64,000 nt of DNA from Sphagnum magellanicum (taxonomy: Eukaryota > Streptophyta > Sphagnopsida > Sphagnales > Sphagnaceae): positions 16,021,061 to 16,085,060 of the forward strand of contig CM038912.1 in assembly GCA_021904315.1 (NCBI GenBank). Reading direction: 5' to 3'. Of the stretch, positions 17,310 through 34,913 are shown in pieces. The notes beneath the pieces are model-generated. The model was given only the letters and a program-made list of their open reading frames with translations, searched no databases and was not told the origin of the DNA. How positions within the stretch are numbered: position 1 is the first letter of the stretch; the number at the start of each line of letters is the position of its first letter. The position numbers were made by a program, and so were the translations under genes.

Positions 17310-20300
17310 AAACTAAAATTAGATGTGAGAAGTATTGTTGCAAGGCCAACTAAACATTGGTGGAGCTATTCTTACACATGTTGGGGTGTTCCAAGTCAAA
17401 ACAAGAATGCCTACAAAATAGTTAATAATTGTTACTTCATGAGCTCCTCATTATAAGCCATTATGAAGCACATTGAAACATCCAACATGGAAAGTATAGA
17501 CATGAGTGTAGATGGCATCTTTACATGGCAAAGAAAATGTAGCAATTATAAAAGTACAAATTTGCAATCACACATCGTTGTAAACAAACTTGAAATTTAT
17601 TGATCCAAATCGAACAATTGAACCAATACCAAAGTCTCATTGTGTATTGGCCTCAAATTGACTCAAATCAGCCATGGCATATAAGTTAATGCCAAACATA
17701 GTTACAACAAAGACATAGCTACCAAAACATGTTTCAAAGCTTGTGATTCATGCAGCCCTTTTCTACCTCCCACCTTCAGTCTTGAAAGCAAACCCTTTTC
17801 TTCTTCCACACAAATGAACCTTTTCTTCCTTCCTCCAATACATAATTATCACAATTCAACATTCGAGAAGAGTAAGCAAACATCAAATTACAATCCACAT
17901 AGGTTTGAAGCAATTGAACTCTTGATAAACTTTTATGTTTGATCACTTACATTTAGCTTTGAACAAAACCCATTGGATTGGAGAGCAACAATAGACCCAA
18001 CTACTAATAAATTAAAACATAAACACACACAAAAATTAAAAAAACACGAAAACTATACCTAAACCTGCTTTGGTGGATACATATTTATTGTGTCCACTTG
18101 CATTAGCACCACCAACATGGTTATTACTATCATCACCTAATGCCTCGCACACACATGTGACCAGCCTCCTAGACCTTTTGTTTTGCACATGCATGAATTC
18201 ATGGGCCATTAATGACAAATTGCATAATTGCTAATGAGCTTGCCAAACACAATGACACCCCCAATTTACAAGGGACAACATGCGTCCCAACAACAACACA
18301 AATGTTCTTGGCACCTATTTCGAAGGTCTAGGATCACCAATTTTTCTTTATCATGTTGTGTTTGGAATCAATTCCTTCAACATCATGGACCTTAACTTTG
18401 TGGAGCTTCATAATCTACATACCAGGTGATCTATTTAAAAACATTTGTTGGTGAGTGGAAGGTCAAATCTACAGCGACGACTTGCTTCTTTTTTCTTTTT
18501 TTTCCAAAGCAAATCTTTAAGCTTGTCACCCATCGATGATTCACCAAAAGCCAGAAACCAAAAGTTTCAAAAACACAAATCTTCATCAATAAGGGACCGA
18601 ATTGAAATTTATTGAAACCAAATTGTTCCAAAAAGTCTCCTTTACCAAGTGCCATCTTCATCCTCACTTGATTCATGGCCTTAAATCCCATTCACACAAA
18701 ACATTTAAATAGTTTATAACATTTGAACGTTTCAGCACTTCAAAAATTCGACACTTGTCAGTTTAGGGTTTCAAAAAATTCAACAAGTATTGATTAATAA
18801 TTATTGAAATTTTTAGTGATTTTAAATTTGAATTATTTAACACCAAATCAACCAAGGTACTATGATACTAAATTTACTTTTCATAAAAGGAATAAAGTTA
18901 TGGAAAGTCATTAGGCCAATTTTTGTCATATTGTGATCGGATGGGATGAAAGGAAAAAACATAATTGCTTGGGAATTAAAGTTGAATATTTTAGTTAGGT
19001 TTTGTGGAATGAAAGTGTACATTTTAATTTCAAACATATTGTTTAAATTTGTGAATTAAATTACAACAAGATTATTAAATCATTCAAACTAATGAATTGG
19101 GGAGTTTTGTTACATGATTAATTTAAATCCTTTTGCATGATAAGTTATTATTGGCTTTTTTCAATTAGGTTATAATTGTGATCATAGTTATTGTGTGTGA
19201 TTGTGATCACAACAACCCAAGGGAATTAAAACCATCGACATATGGCCTTATTTCTTGTAAGGATAGTCATTTTCCATTGTCCAAAGTTGTAATTATGTTG
19301 AAAATATGTAATTAACCATGTCAAGAACTTTGGAAAAACATATTTTCATTTTTTTAAAAATGGCATTTCATGTTGAATAATAGTTTGATTCATACCTTCT
19401 ACAATTGGTCAAAGTTTGACTTGAATAGTTATGAGATGATTATGCACACACTAACTAAAAATAATAATGAAAATTTGATATGATTGAAAAAATAAAAATT
19501 GCATAAACCTAATACATAGATTTCCTAAAACTTACAATTGTAATTTGTTGCACAATGCAATTACTCAGAGTGGATTTGGAAGTAGCAAAACACAATCAAC
19601 GCTTATGGGGCAAAATGCGAGGTCATTATAGGTTCAATTATGGAAAATATTAATGTTCTAATGATGGTAATCATTGTAAGTATGGTTAATGTTAATTGAT
19701 TACATATCAAGATTCAGAAAACAATTTGAATTACTATGGGCATGTTGGTTGCTACAACTTGTTATGATGAATAGGGAGATGTTTGTCATATCCATGACAA
19801 TAGGAGTTAACATGTGTAGATTTCGTGTCCAATGGTTTTACCAAGTTGATAAAATAGGGGTTGAATTAAAAGGCATACATTGAACCAATATCCAATATTG
19901 GGCTTCAACTCAAAAGTTTTGCCAATTTAAATTATTTATTGCTTGAACAAGATGCGAACAAATGTAGGCACATGTGAACAACTTTTGGTATTTAATTTAA
20001 ATAACTTACAAAAACCACATCCATATGTAAGAATTAAACCTAACATATTGTTTTGATGATTCATTGTGTTGTTTTATTGACAATTGATTTTAGAATGAAA
20101 TATGGGCATTTGCCAATTCCTTTGAAATTTACACCTCACTATAAATGATTTTTGTGTAAAAAAATGAAGTAAGATTCATGCCATGATGGGGATGGTGCAA
20201 ACATTGAACTTTCATGAATTCATCAATTGTGCTAATATATGAAACCACCTAGTCACTATTGAAGATGGTTATAATGGGTTGAAGTTTGGTTGAGTTCACA

Positions 20301-21359
20301 ATACCAAAATGATAAAATGCATGTATTCATATATTCATGTATTATGAAACTTGTATTAATTGGATTGTTAAAATTAAGATTTTATTATTAAAAAATTATA
20401 GTCATAAATTGAGTACCATAAGTAAATAGTTAGATATGCCATGTCTAATGCAACAAGTCTAATTTGACTATTGTCATGATTGTCACGGAGGTTTTCAATT
20501 ATAGTCACATAGGTCACAAGCATAGATTGTCACAAGAAAAAGTTTAACCCCAACCCTTATTTTCATGGTTGTAAACCAAATCCTTAACCAACCCATCACA
20601 CATTAAACTTTTGATAAATAACATTAATTTGCACAATGATAAACATGTCCATTTGAAATATCTCACATATCAACTTTTTGGATATATATTAATCAAACAA
20701 ATTAAATGAATTAAAAAATATTTTTAAAAAAGCAATAATGAGATGTAAATTTTTTAATTTATTTTTTTTAAATGCCATATATTCAAATGTAATTTCTTTT
20801 ATTCCAAAGGTAATTTAAATATTTACTTTGATTTTCATTGCTGAATTTATTTTCACATGTGTAACTACATCATTATAGATTAAATACATAATTTCACATG
20901 TGTTTAATTCCATAAATATTTAATATTAATTATGTTAAATAATTATTTATAATTTCAATGTAATCATTGAAGTAAAATTATGTCAAAAGACCTAATTAAT
21001 TGTTGACTATACAATCTAATGATTGAATTAATTTGAAATGTTAGACTACATAATTTAAATGTAATCATGGAGGAAAATCAAGAATCAACAATTACATTTA
21101 CAATTAGTTTTGCAAACAACATTTGCAATTAAATTCCATGCATTTGCAAATGACAAGTTGTAGCTGACAACTAGTTGTAAATGATAATATATATTTCATA
21201 TGTTATTATACATGTTCATCTGTTATAATATAATATATGGTGGTTGCCACTGCCATATATGTGTATTTTCAAATTATAATCACAAATTAGGTTGTGCATT
21301 TTATTAATGATGCAATCAAGCATTTGACATATCATTTCCTATTGAAACATGTCAGTTCC
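17310..21359. other. AT-rich intergenic sequence, no gene recognised
   Basis: Minus-strand frames near 18,036-18,218 and 18,431-18,691 have ordinary amino-acid composition and may be part of an old coding relic, but I do not recognise them. The remainder is AT-rich with no motif, RNA gene or clean repeat that I can support. Confidence 0.4.
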
Positions 21360-22380
21360 ACTATTTTTTATCCACATGGGAATGGTTAGGTAGAGTCCAT
21401 TAACAATATGTTGGGAAGCTATTGAATAAATTGGTCATTGAAAGTAAATGGATTGGGATGAACATTTACCAAGAATTTTGTTTTCTTATAGAATGTCATA
21501 CAAAGTAGGTACAATATACACATCGTACCAACTCGTTTATAGATCGATTATATCCTTTAATGCCTACAAAATATATACTATTAATAATCAACAATGACCA
21601 CATTGAAGGGAACCTTGTAAGAGTTTTAACAAGTAGAGCCTTAAAGCTTAAGAAATTGCATGAGGACATATTGTAATTTGAGGTTAAATTTGGAACATAG
21701 CAATGGAATAGGGCTTTATGGAGTCAATAGAAGAATATAGAAAAATAATTTCAAATTCAATAATTTTGTGTTATGGTTTCCAAAGGGCAATAAGTCACAT
21801 CTTGGGTAGTTTATTGGGAAGTGGTTTGGACCTTATAGAGTGCAGTATGTGTTGCATAATAATACAATGTTGCTAAAAATATTTATTAATTTTGAAACAA
21901 ATCTAATGTTGGTTAATATTAACAAGTTGAAATCGTACAAATTCATTGAATATAAAGTACAAGATTTTGAAACATAAACACTTGTATACTAGGAAGAACC
22001 ACAAACATCAGACCAATCATAGAAAGTAGTGGAGAATGACATCAAAACATATGAAGATAAAGATGACAAAGTGGTGACATGTCGACCATGGATGGAGGTT
22101 GACAACCTAGCGATCATAACTCCAAAAGAATTGATTGATTCAATAGCTCAATTGATTAACTATATTGATGAATTGGGACATATATTAGTACACATGGTGG
22201 AGAACACAAGGGATGAATGGATAGGTGGGTACAATTGTACAAGGATGAATGAAAGAAGGATTAGTACATTTGGACCATTAATGTGTGAAAAAAACGTTAG
22301 TTACTTCCACATGGAAGTACAAGAAAAAAATCATCATGAATTAAATAGGTTGCTTAAAAAATGTGATTATTTAATATAAA
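21360..22380 (+). mobile_element. Decayed Ty3/gypsy retrotransposon, integrase C-terminal region
   Basis: Read in shifting plus-strand frames, this stretch gives the C-terminal part of a plant Ty3/gypsy integrase: VESINNMLGS, YPLMPTKY, EGNLVRVLTSRALKL, QQWNRALWSQ-like, then LWFPKGNKSHLG, KWFGPYRVQYVL and LVNINKLKSYKF. It carries several stop codons and frame changes, many at positions expected from C-to-T or G-to-A change (CAA to TAA, TGG to TAG). A 116-codon open frame at 22,029-22,379 continues the tail (RPWMEVDNL). It is not functional. Confidence 0.75.
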
Positions 22381-25300
22381 AATGGCAAGCTATTCTAAAG
22401 GAAAAATCGAGAAGTAAAAGTGGTATGTGAGTTTTTTTTAATGTTTGAAGTTTTTTGGTAATGCGTTTGTGTTTTGTGTTTGCAATGTGTTTTGCAACAT
22501 GAGTGAGGAAAGCGTAATTGAAAGATTGCAATGAATTATGAGGGAAAATTAGAAGCACAAAGTTGAGATGTAGAAAGAGAATGATTGCAAAAACTTAAAT
22601 GAAAGAGGTTTGTGAAAATTTTTGTCGAAAACAATGACAAATGCAAGAAAAATTGGAGTGACAAGCAGGAAGGCAATGTACAAGATTTTGCCATTCGTAA
22701 CGATTTCACCATTAGAGTCACCATTGTCATCAAAGTGCGAGAAGAAAAAAGATTTGAAGTAGGGATTGGTGCAACATTTCAATTTGCAAAATACATTCAA
22801 GAGTCATTGTGGCTAGTATTGGAGTATTTGAAGAAAAACATTTTCAGCAAAAAATTAGGAGTATTGATAAGACCAGGTGCAAAACAGAAGAATTGGTGGT
22901 GATTATAAAGTTAAATGAATAAATTATAAAGAAAGGATTAGTGAAACACAACAACTAATATAAAAGTGCAAAAAATTAAAAAAGCCACAGAAATTGTGTT
23001 AAAACTGATGCAAACACAAAAGGTAGGTCAATTAATGTTTACCGCACCACTTCAATTGGGTTTGAAAGACTCACCAAAATCTACAAGTGAAGAAGGAAGA
23101 AGAAATAATCTTTGGGTAATGGATAAGAAAACTTTAAAACATAGAAGGATTAGGATCCCAAATGATAGAAGGATCTTTTACCCCAACCAAATAAAATTAT
23201 TCAAAATATATTGAAATAATAAATATCTGGAAGAAAATGGGAGACAAAAAAAATTCAATTGGGCTACTAAAAAAAGTTTAGATATAATGATGGACATTGA
23301 AAGGAAGGAAGCAGACCATGGATATCTTGTGGAATTTCTAAAACACGTTTGTGATCAAAGGATTTAAAATCTTTTTTGAGAAAGAAAGGATAATGTATGT
23401 CATAAGCAAATAGATTATGGTTGATGCATTTGGAGCATGTCAGACTAGGTACATTGAGGATCCAAAGGGATAGGTGAACAAATTGGTGGTGGAAAAGTTG
23501 TTGTGTAACCATGTATCAAGCCACCATACACAAATGGAGATTAGTGGAATGTAAAGAAATGCAAAATGTCATTTAACATAAGATACCAAGCTATGATATC
23601 TTTGGTATACCAAAGAGAAAAAATGAATTATATGAGCAACATGAATGCACTTACATTCATGAAGGTGGAGGAGGGAATTGAGGTGGATTAGACACATATT
23701 ATGTTCAATAATCTATGCATGAATTGGATAGATGGACAAAGATGTAAGAAAATATGTAGCTACAAGGAAATCATGAGGACAAGAAAGAAACATGTCATTT
23801 GGTGATGGTTCTAAAGAGGTTGTTTTGATATATGTTTTAAGGGGAATTTGTAGCTAGAGAAAAAAAACAGCAAAAACCCATAATTTTTTTTTAAAGGATA
23901 AAAATAAAATTACACAATGTTCTAGATAATACGAAAGGAGTTTCGATGGTATCCCCACGGACCATGGAAAAAAAAGAAGAATAAATCTAACATTGGGGAA
24001 TGATCAAAATAAAGAAGGAAATCAAGGGAAAATGTCCAACCTCAAAAATTGACAATGGGGGGTGCGAAACCATATGGAGTTATAATTCTAGAAGTGGTTA
24101 TAAAACATGTTCCTTCTAAACCATAAAAGGAAACTAGTTCATCACAAAAGAAAAAAAGGAAATAATAACTAAAATAGATGAAGTGTGAAAGGAATAGATC
24201 ACCACAACTTGAAATAACAATCAAAGTACAACATCAACATGCACATTGATATGGAGGTGATGAGTTATATGATTTTCATACATAGATGGAGGTGCATGAT
24301 GATGATGTATTATATGTACATACATTACAAGGATAAATAAATCAACAATAACAACAACATCAATAACAACCACAAATGCAATCTCAAATACCACAAGTAG
24401 TTTTCACAAAATTATCACTTAATGTTCATAGACTAGTTATAATTTTTGTATCACATAATCAACTAGGGTATCTTTCAAGGTCTTTCAAGGTTTGCTATGA
24501 GTTGTAGATGAGGGATAAGGTGGTATCATCAAGGGAAGGATCTAAGGAAGAGACACCACAAAATCTCACACCATGATTTGTGGATGATCTAATAATTAAA
24601 GTCATGGAATGCAATAAAACCATAGAGATGTTTGAAGCCATGGCCATTGTCAGTTTCAAGATGGGTACATTATGAGAAATTTGTGTCTGTTGCAACTTGT
24701 CCGTTGCAATGAAAAAGGATATGATGTAGCTAAATTACAACAAAAAATGTCTAATACAACAAGATTACAATTAAATAGACAAGTTGCAATGGATATGACT
24801 TTTTCGTAGTGGTAATTTGGGTTTAAAAATGAAATAATTGAAAACCATATTAACCACAATAAAAGGGGATAAACATATATTGCTTTGATAGATACAAAAT
24901 GAATAGATAACACATGAAAAATACAAAAAGTAGACCAGTGGTTTTAAAAAAAACAAATAGGAAAAAAAAGGTGAATGTCAAAATGTTGGAGTTGCCATAG
25001 AAAATGAAGAGATAAAGTGGAAGATGGAGTAGTTAATAGCTTAATAAAAAGAATGGCAAAAGCTGAGGAAGAAAAGAAAGACATAGAATGAAACATAACA
25101 ATAATATTAAAAAACATTATTGGATATATACATAAAAATAAGGCTTTGGAAAGAGAAAAAGAACTTTGGTTATAGGAACAAAAAATAAAGACAAATGTAA
25201 TAAACATGTGTGTGTAAATCATATAGATAAAATCCATGGTTGCAATAGAAGAATTCCATAAACAAGAAGTAGAAGAAGAGAAGGAATAAGTAGTCTTAGA

Positions 25301-26138
25301 CATGTTGATAATATAGAAGAAGATGCTTAAAACCAAGACAAAATTGGATCTTACTAGAAAGGCACAGAGACATTGATCTTGTGTACATAAATAACACATC
25401 GGAGGAATATGATGATCATGTGCAATATTATTCAGTACTACGCACCAAACAACATATGGAAGACTCCAATGCCAAACCAGATGAATGGTGGGAGTTGGCA
25501 AAGGCACAATTCTGAAAAGAAATGGACAAAAAATTGGTTGCACACATGAGAGATGCATAAGGGTGTAAAAGGTACTTGTCAAATTTTAAGAAAACATTTC
25601 CAAATTTCATTTGTAGAATTCTAAATAGTTTAGAGTCCAACAAAGGAAGCAAGGGAGGTTGAGTACAATGGAATGGCATAGGATAAATAAGAAGTACCAT
25701 AGATTCTTAGAGGGGAAAACAAGATCATTAGTACGAGGAATCTAAGGTGTAGGAAAAGAAATTTCTTAAATAAATGATTAAACTGCAAGCTCATGACACT
25801 GGAGTATAAATGGAGCCAGTTAAAAGCAAAGATCAAGTAGCATAATAGGTAATATCCAAGGGGGTAGAAAGAGGTAAAATAGAACCATAGAATGATGTCA
25901 TAAAATTGAACGATGAGATGATAATCATAGTTCTTCAAGTGAGTGCAGTCATGCCAATAGGAATGGGAGCATTTGAGGTTATAATGATAACATAGATAGA
26001 CGTGTAGATGGACATGTTAGCAATTTAGAATGAGCAAGGAATGAGCATAAATGGTTGACATAGTGAATTAAAAGATTACTTTTTAAATTTATTATAATAA
26101 GGATTTTGAAAAAAAAATAAAAAATAGAGGGAGGGTAA
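22381..26138 (+). mobile_element. Degenerate retroelement-associated coding sequence
   Basis: Plus-strand frames give protein-like, stop-interrupted segments: about 22,612-23,214, about 24,510-24,670 (VVSSREGSKEETPQNL) and about 25,020-25,560, where Lys/Glu-rich, coiled-coil-like translation is broken mainly by TAG and TAA. The large minus-strand open frame at 24,944-25,582 is the antisense of this stretch and is probably not a gene. The position between the integrase relic and a putative LTR suggests it is part of the same or a nested element. I do not recognise the protein family. Confidence 0.4.
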
Positions 26139-27626
26139 TGTTACTGGGTGTATGATTAAGATTTAACAAGAGAAGATTAAGACACTTACTTAGATTTGAT
26201 TTTCAAATTACTTCTGGAGGAAAGGATTTAGGATTCAATTTTTGATTGGGATGAAGGTTGAAGTTTTACACACACACACACACACACAAACTTATAAAGT
26301 TGTTGGAGAATAATGATACATGCATGATATGTAATTTTAAAGTTTTGTTGGGCAGTGAACCATAGATTTTCATGTTTTCATTTTTTATTTTTATATTACA
26401 TATGTTTGATACTTTCAATTATGATTAAAGAAAGCAATAACATGTTGGTGAAGAAATAGTGAATAAACCTGAATTTGTTGTGTTTTCTAACTATAATAAT
26501 TAAAATATAATCATAATTTTGTATTATAAAAAACAATGAAAAAATTGGGAAATAATGAGACAATAATAATGTTGAAAGAATGTGTGAATACAATTTGAAA
26601 ATTAACTTGAATGGTTTGGGACAATAGATTGTATGTGAATTAAGTGCAATTGTGTTCATAATTTGTAGTGTTTGTTAATAAGTAGAGAACAAGTTAAAGA
26701 ATAAAATTTGCACCTACCAACTACCTTTTACTACATTAATAAAAAAACATTTAAACAATCTTGAAAATGTTATGAATCAAATGAATATATGAATATGTTG
26801 TAGGGGTTGCAACTTTCTTTCATGGTGTGTCATCAATTAAATTAAATGCACATGAAGATGAACGAATTGTTGGTATAAAATTTTTACAAGAATGAAAAAC
26901 GACAAAAAAGGAAGAAAAAAAGGAAGTGACATAATTTGTGAGCACCAATATTTGCAAATTGAAAAAGGCAAGATTTTTTAAACCATAAAATTTGATCACA
27001 ACAATTTTGATTTTTTAATTTATAGAATGTTCAAATTTTTTATGTTGTTGAAACATGTTCAAAGCTTGGCTTTTGATTTCAAAATTTACATTGTTCAAAT
27101 ATTTAATATTTTGGTTAAATTAATTGCATGTGAACCATAAATCACATGTATCTCAACCTACTATCACTAAGTATCATACAAAAGTCTTGAAAATGTTAAA
27201 ATTCCTTTATATATGGTCACATTCAAGAGCATTTGTTGTTTAATTTTTCATCAAAAATTATAGTTTAAAACTTAATGATCAATTAAATAATACATTACTT
27301 GTGTTTTGAGAGATAAATATTAAATATTAAACTCACTTGCACATTATGTCTTAAATTTTAACATCTTTTTTCACATGATAACCACATTTTTTTACATTTA
27401 CATTATTTTACATGGCCATATGAAATCATAGAATTGTATTTGTTTTACAATTATATTATTTTACATGACCGTTTAAAACCATATAAATATATTTATTTTG
27501 ACACTTACACTATTTTAAATGACATATAATAAATTTTTACAATTTTATATTTACATGTTTTGTGTTTTACATTTACACAGGGTATAAAACTCACACCATT
27601 TACACACACAACATCGGTTGGTAACA
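26139..27626 (+). mobile_element. Putative 3' LTR of a decayed gypsy element
   Basis: A purine-rich tract ('agagggagggtaa') ends at 26,138, directly before TGTTACTGGG. At 27,621-27,626 the sequence GTAACA could be the matching end, so the termini would be TGTTAC and GTAACA, a TG-CA LTR format of 1,488 bp. The tract follows the retroelement relic in the right orientation. No second LTR copy was located, so target-site duplication could not be tested. A (CA)n microsatellite lies at 26,268-26,289. Confidence 0.35.
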
Positions 27627-28290
27627 TTAAGATTGAAAATATTATATTTCATTTTTTTTTTATCATGTGGTGGTTTAGGAAGAATGTTGAGGGATGTTGA
27701 CGGACGTCCTTTCGCTCCTAGTTGGACGAACGAACAGACATCCTTTGACTCTTACGAGGACGAACGGACCAGCCGACGAGCGAACTACGACTTTCTTCGT
27801 CGATCGTGATTGCCAACCTTTGCTTTGGCTTGGGCGTTGCGGCGTCCCTTGTCGAAGACCGAAACAGAGCGCGGCCTCCGCTTGGAGCTGCGGGGACGAC
27901 GATTAGGGCAAAAGGAGAAACTGGCAAGGGGCAGAGAGAGAAGAGAAAATGAAGGAGGAGCCACTTTCGTAGCTAGGAGAAAAAGGGGGCCAAAGCGAAC
28001 AACAGCTCAGAAGACGATCATCGTCTTTTTTTTGCAAGGGGAGGGAGGAGTATCAAGGGGAGAAGAAAGAAAGAAAGGAAAAGAAAAGTGGAAGAAGAGG
28101 AGGAAGGAAAACAACAGGTCTGGAGAACAACTTCATCATTTCTCACTACTCACTCAGTTTGCCCTCGCAAGAGTTATCAGAGCTCTTGCTTTGTTTGGAT
28201 TAGGTTAGAGTTTTGGAGTTTGGTAACAGGGTTGTGGTGGATTTGGGGTTCCAAAGACACAGTCTATTTTTGTTTTATTTTTGGGGTGAA

Positions 28291-28328
<38 letters not shown>

Positions 28329-28936
28329 GATGGATCGTTGTTGTCAGCTTCTCCTTTCCCCGCTGGTTTCATTTTCCTTATCCGTTTTCCGTGTGTTAGG
28401 GTTTCTGTTCAATTTTTCTTCTTCTGTGTATTTCTGTTTCTTTCATGTGGATTGTATGCTTTTGTTGGATTTTGAGATGCTGGTGCACCGATTTGCTATG
28501 AGCTGGTTGGTACTCACTTTCTTTCTTTCGAGGGTTATCACTTATATGGTTCGGGGTGCTTTCCTTGTGGACAGATCCTGTTTTTTCCGGGGTTCGCAGA
28601 TGAGCATCTGGATTTCCGGTTTCTTACCTGCCGATTTGTGATTTCTACTACCTGTTGAAAGGTATGATGAAAATCATCTGTTTTTACTGACAATGAGCCC
28701 TCTCCATTCCCAACAGTACTTTCCGAGACCTTGTTTCATGATCTGCAGTCCTTGACTATCTTTCTTGAGCTTCTCGAGACAATGGTTTTCATAGTGCAAA
28801 GATTGCTGAATGCAAATCTGCTTACAGTATGTGAGCCATGGAACCTCCTCATTACTGGTATCACTAACAAGCATGGCTTTTATTTTTCCAGAGCAATTGA
28901 AGAAGCTGAAGCATTCAGGCTCTTACACAGGTGGAG
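27627..28936 (+). promoter_or_regulatory. RPT4 promoter and 5' leader with probable leader intron
   Basis: CpG and GC content rise sharply from about 27,680. The leader holds a (TC)n run at 28,296-28,325. A strong acceptor (TTACACAG) ends at 28,930, six bases before the ATG, so the last leader intron splices just ahead of the start codon; its donor was not fixed. Open frames at 27,810-28,208 and 28,213-28,641 are low-complexity and lie in the leader or promoter, so I did not call them as genes. Confidence 0.55.
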
Positions 28937-32370
<3,434 letters not shown>

Positions 32371-33796
32371 TTGCTGTCTCATACATAAACTGCAGTCTTT
32401 TTGGTAAGTCATTCCAACTTGAACCTTCAACCCATCTCCAACGTAAATCATTTGGTTTGACTTCCTGCATTATGTCAGGCATTATCTAGCTTTTAGATTG
32501 ATTTGGATGGAGATTTTCCATTGGACTGAGATTTCCTTTCTTGGAAAAATTGTCTCTCTGTGTACAAATTGTTGGAAGCTTTTGCATATCTGAACTCAGT
32601 GTTTTAATCAGTCTGCAATTGTGTACCATGGAGAAAGTATATCACTCAGTTGGCTTGAAAACTCTTATGAGAAAGGGGAGAAGTAGGTTCTGAGATAATT
32701 GACTAAATTTTTACTCTGCATAGTTAAGGAGAAACACAACTTGTAGATGAAGCACAAATACAAAGGTGGTTCTCTATGGTCCTAAAACACACATGAATGT
32801 TAAGACAGTGAATGCTCCTGCCAAACCACTGTAGCCTGGGGTCCTTCAATGATACAACACTCGGGGCAGTTGACATTTGTGTTCTACATTGAATGCAATT
32901 TTTTCTGTGTATGGTAGGTAGGTCTTCTAGACAGAAGTAGCACACATGTATTTTATTTATCATGTGAACTCCAAGCTGCAATATTCATCAGTGCTCCAGC
33001 ATGATATTTCATCAGTGTTCTAGCAGGATATACCAACTGTATCGTCAGTTGGTGGTAGCACATTATAGCCAGTTGACGTTACTGCATCACTTAATGTGAA
33101 CACTCTCATGTACTGAGAGAACCAAGTTGTCCATTGCCTACAGCAAGGGTGTAGACCATGTTTTCCCGTTCAGAACTTCTAGTTTCAGGTTAATCTTTTT
33201 TCTTCAAAGGAATGTTTGGTGACTTAATAAGCCCAGTTGTTCAAAATTCTGGGTTTAGGGTTCTCCAGCAAGGGTAGGTTCAGGTTCCAGTAGGAGGCTG
33301 GTTCAATGATGGTTCAGCCAAATCTAAAAACAGGCAATCCTTATGCCTTGGAACTGGCCTATATAACCCAGAACCACTCAGCCAGCAATTGTGTAGATCT
33401 GCTGTCATATGCAGGGAAACAAATTCTGAAACATTGATTTTCTGCTGAATTGAGTTCCTCCCAATGAAAGCTCTGAAACAATTGACTTTACACAACATGC
33501 TTAAGAGACAGTTAGCAAAATGATTAGACCCCAGATGCTGCAGGTGCTGTCAACTGTTGAAAACTCTGAAAAAGCTCAAGAAATGACTGGGAAAGCCAAA
33601 GCTCCTCCAGCGTGATAAACCTGAAATGTCCCAAATACATATTATTATTCCAGATGACTTTGGTGGGCTTGTTCATTCAAAGATCTGAGTCTAGAAAAGC
33701 AAGAAAAGTTATACTTAAAATTATTGCCAGTAATTCTTCATTTTGAGAAGTTCTTGCAAAGTCATTGATCTGTAATTGTTTTCGGTTTTACAGATA
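32371..33796. other. RPT4 3' region and convergent intergenic space
   Basis: No coding feature. A consensus donor (GGTAAGTC) lies about 30 bases after the RPT4 stop, near 32,401, which suggests a possible intron in the 3' untranslated region. The rest is ordinary moderate-GC sequence between the ends of two convergent genes; no repeat or RNA gene was seen. Confidence 0.5.
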
Positions 33797-34878
33797 CTAA
33801 GCGTATTTGTCAGCAGTAGCCAGAAGAATTTGGTGGAGCTTTTCAGGAGCTGAGAGCATGGGGCTATGATCAGACTCCATTTCAACTACCTGAGAGATTT
33901 GGTTGAGCTCAATCAGAAAGTCCTGAACTTCAGGAACAATGACTTTGTCTTGTAAGCATTTGATGTATACAGAAGGCACTGTCCCATGCTTCTCATTTGT
34001 GTATGTTATGGCAGCTGTCATCATTGCTCCTGCTGGGTAAGGCCTGCTCAGCATTTCTCCTAGTACAACATCCTGACCACCAGCAACATGCAGCACAATG
34101 CTTATCAGAAACAGAATTTCTAAGCTATGGGTAATTCCTTGCACAAGTCTCACCCCTGAATCCTGGTCCCTTTGCTATGCCTTTTGTCTTGGCAGCAGGT
34201 ATCTTCTCTCTATCTTGAGAAACTAAACGGTGCTTTGTATGATCATGGTTTTGTGAAAAACAAATCTACAATACCATGGGAGTCATTCTGTGTGCCATGC
34301 AGAAGTAGATCAAGTGCAGTGTCAATAAGAGTCTCCCTCCCTGTATCTTATGGGTTTCTTTCTTTCCTTTGGCAGCACAGTAAGAGACTCTTGATGTGGT
34401 TGATTCACAGATATTTTGTACAAGTTTGAAGGATTGTAGTGTTGTTCACACCTGTGGTGAACAATTGTTGTAAAACAGTCCATGCAGTCTTGACTTTGGA
34501 ACTCTGCCTGATGTTGGTGGATGTTCATAGCCATTGCCAAATGTATACTCAGCTCCTTGTGTTGCAGGCCGGTCTTTGAACACCTGCCATATGATATCAT
34601 TGCATCCATTAGGATCAAGCATTTATGGGTGTACTGAAGGTAAAGAGCACAATGGAGACAGGTAATAAAGCATGCGAACTGCCACTTCTCGATCTGTCAA
34701 TGTGCTAAAAAAGAATATAAACTGCTACTTGTGGATCTGGCAACACTATCTGGAAACAAACAATTGATGCTGTGTGTTCCAAGTGGTTTTGTAGCTTGGT
34801 AAACAATTGATGTTGTGGTCTTAGTGGTTTCTATAGTTTGTGTTTTTTTCTCAATGAACATTGCAGGTTTTGATAATG

Positions 34879-34913
<35 letters not shown>

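Noticed and set aside
24944..25582. 212-codon minus-strand open frame
   Set aside because: It is antisense to a stop-interrupted, retroelement-like plus-strand relic. Its Ser/Phe/Ile/Leu-rich translation is what the reverse strand of Lys/Glu-rich coding sequence gives. No motif or splice context.
27810..28641. Plus-strand frames of 132 and 142 codons before RPT4
   Set aside because: Low-complexity Arg/Lys- and Ser/Leu-rich translation of a purine- or CT-rich leader with a (TC)n run; no family match.
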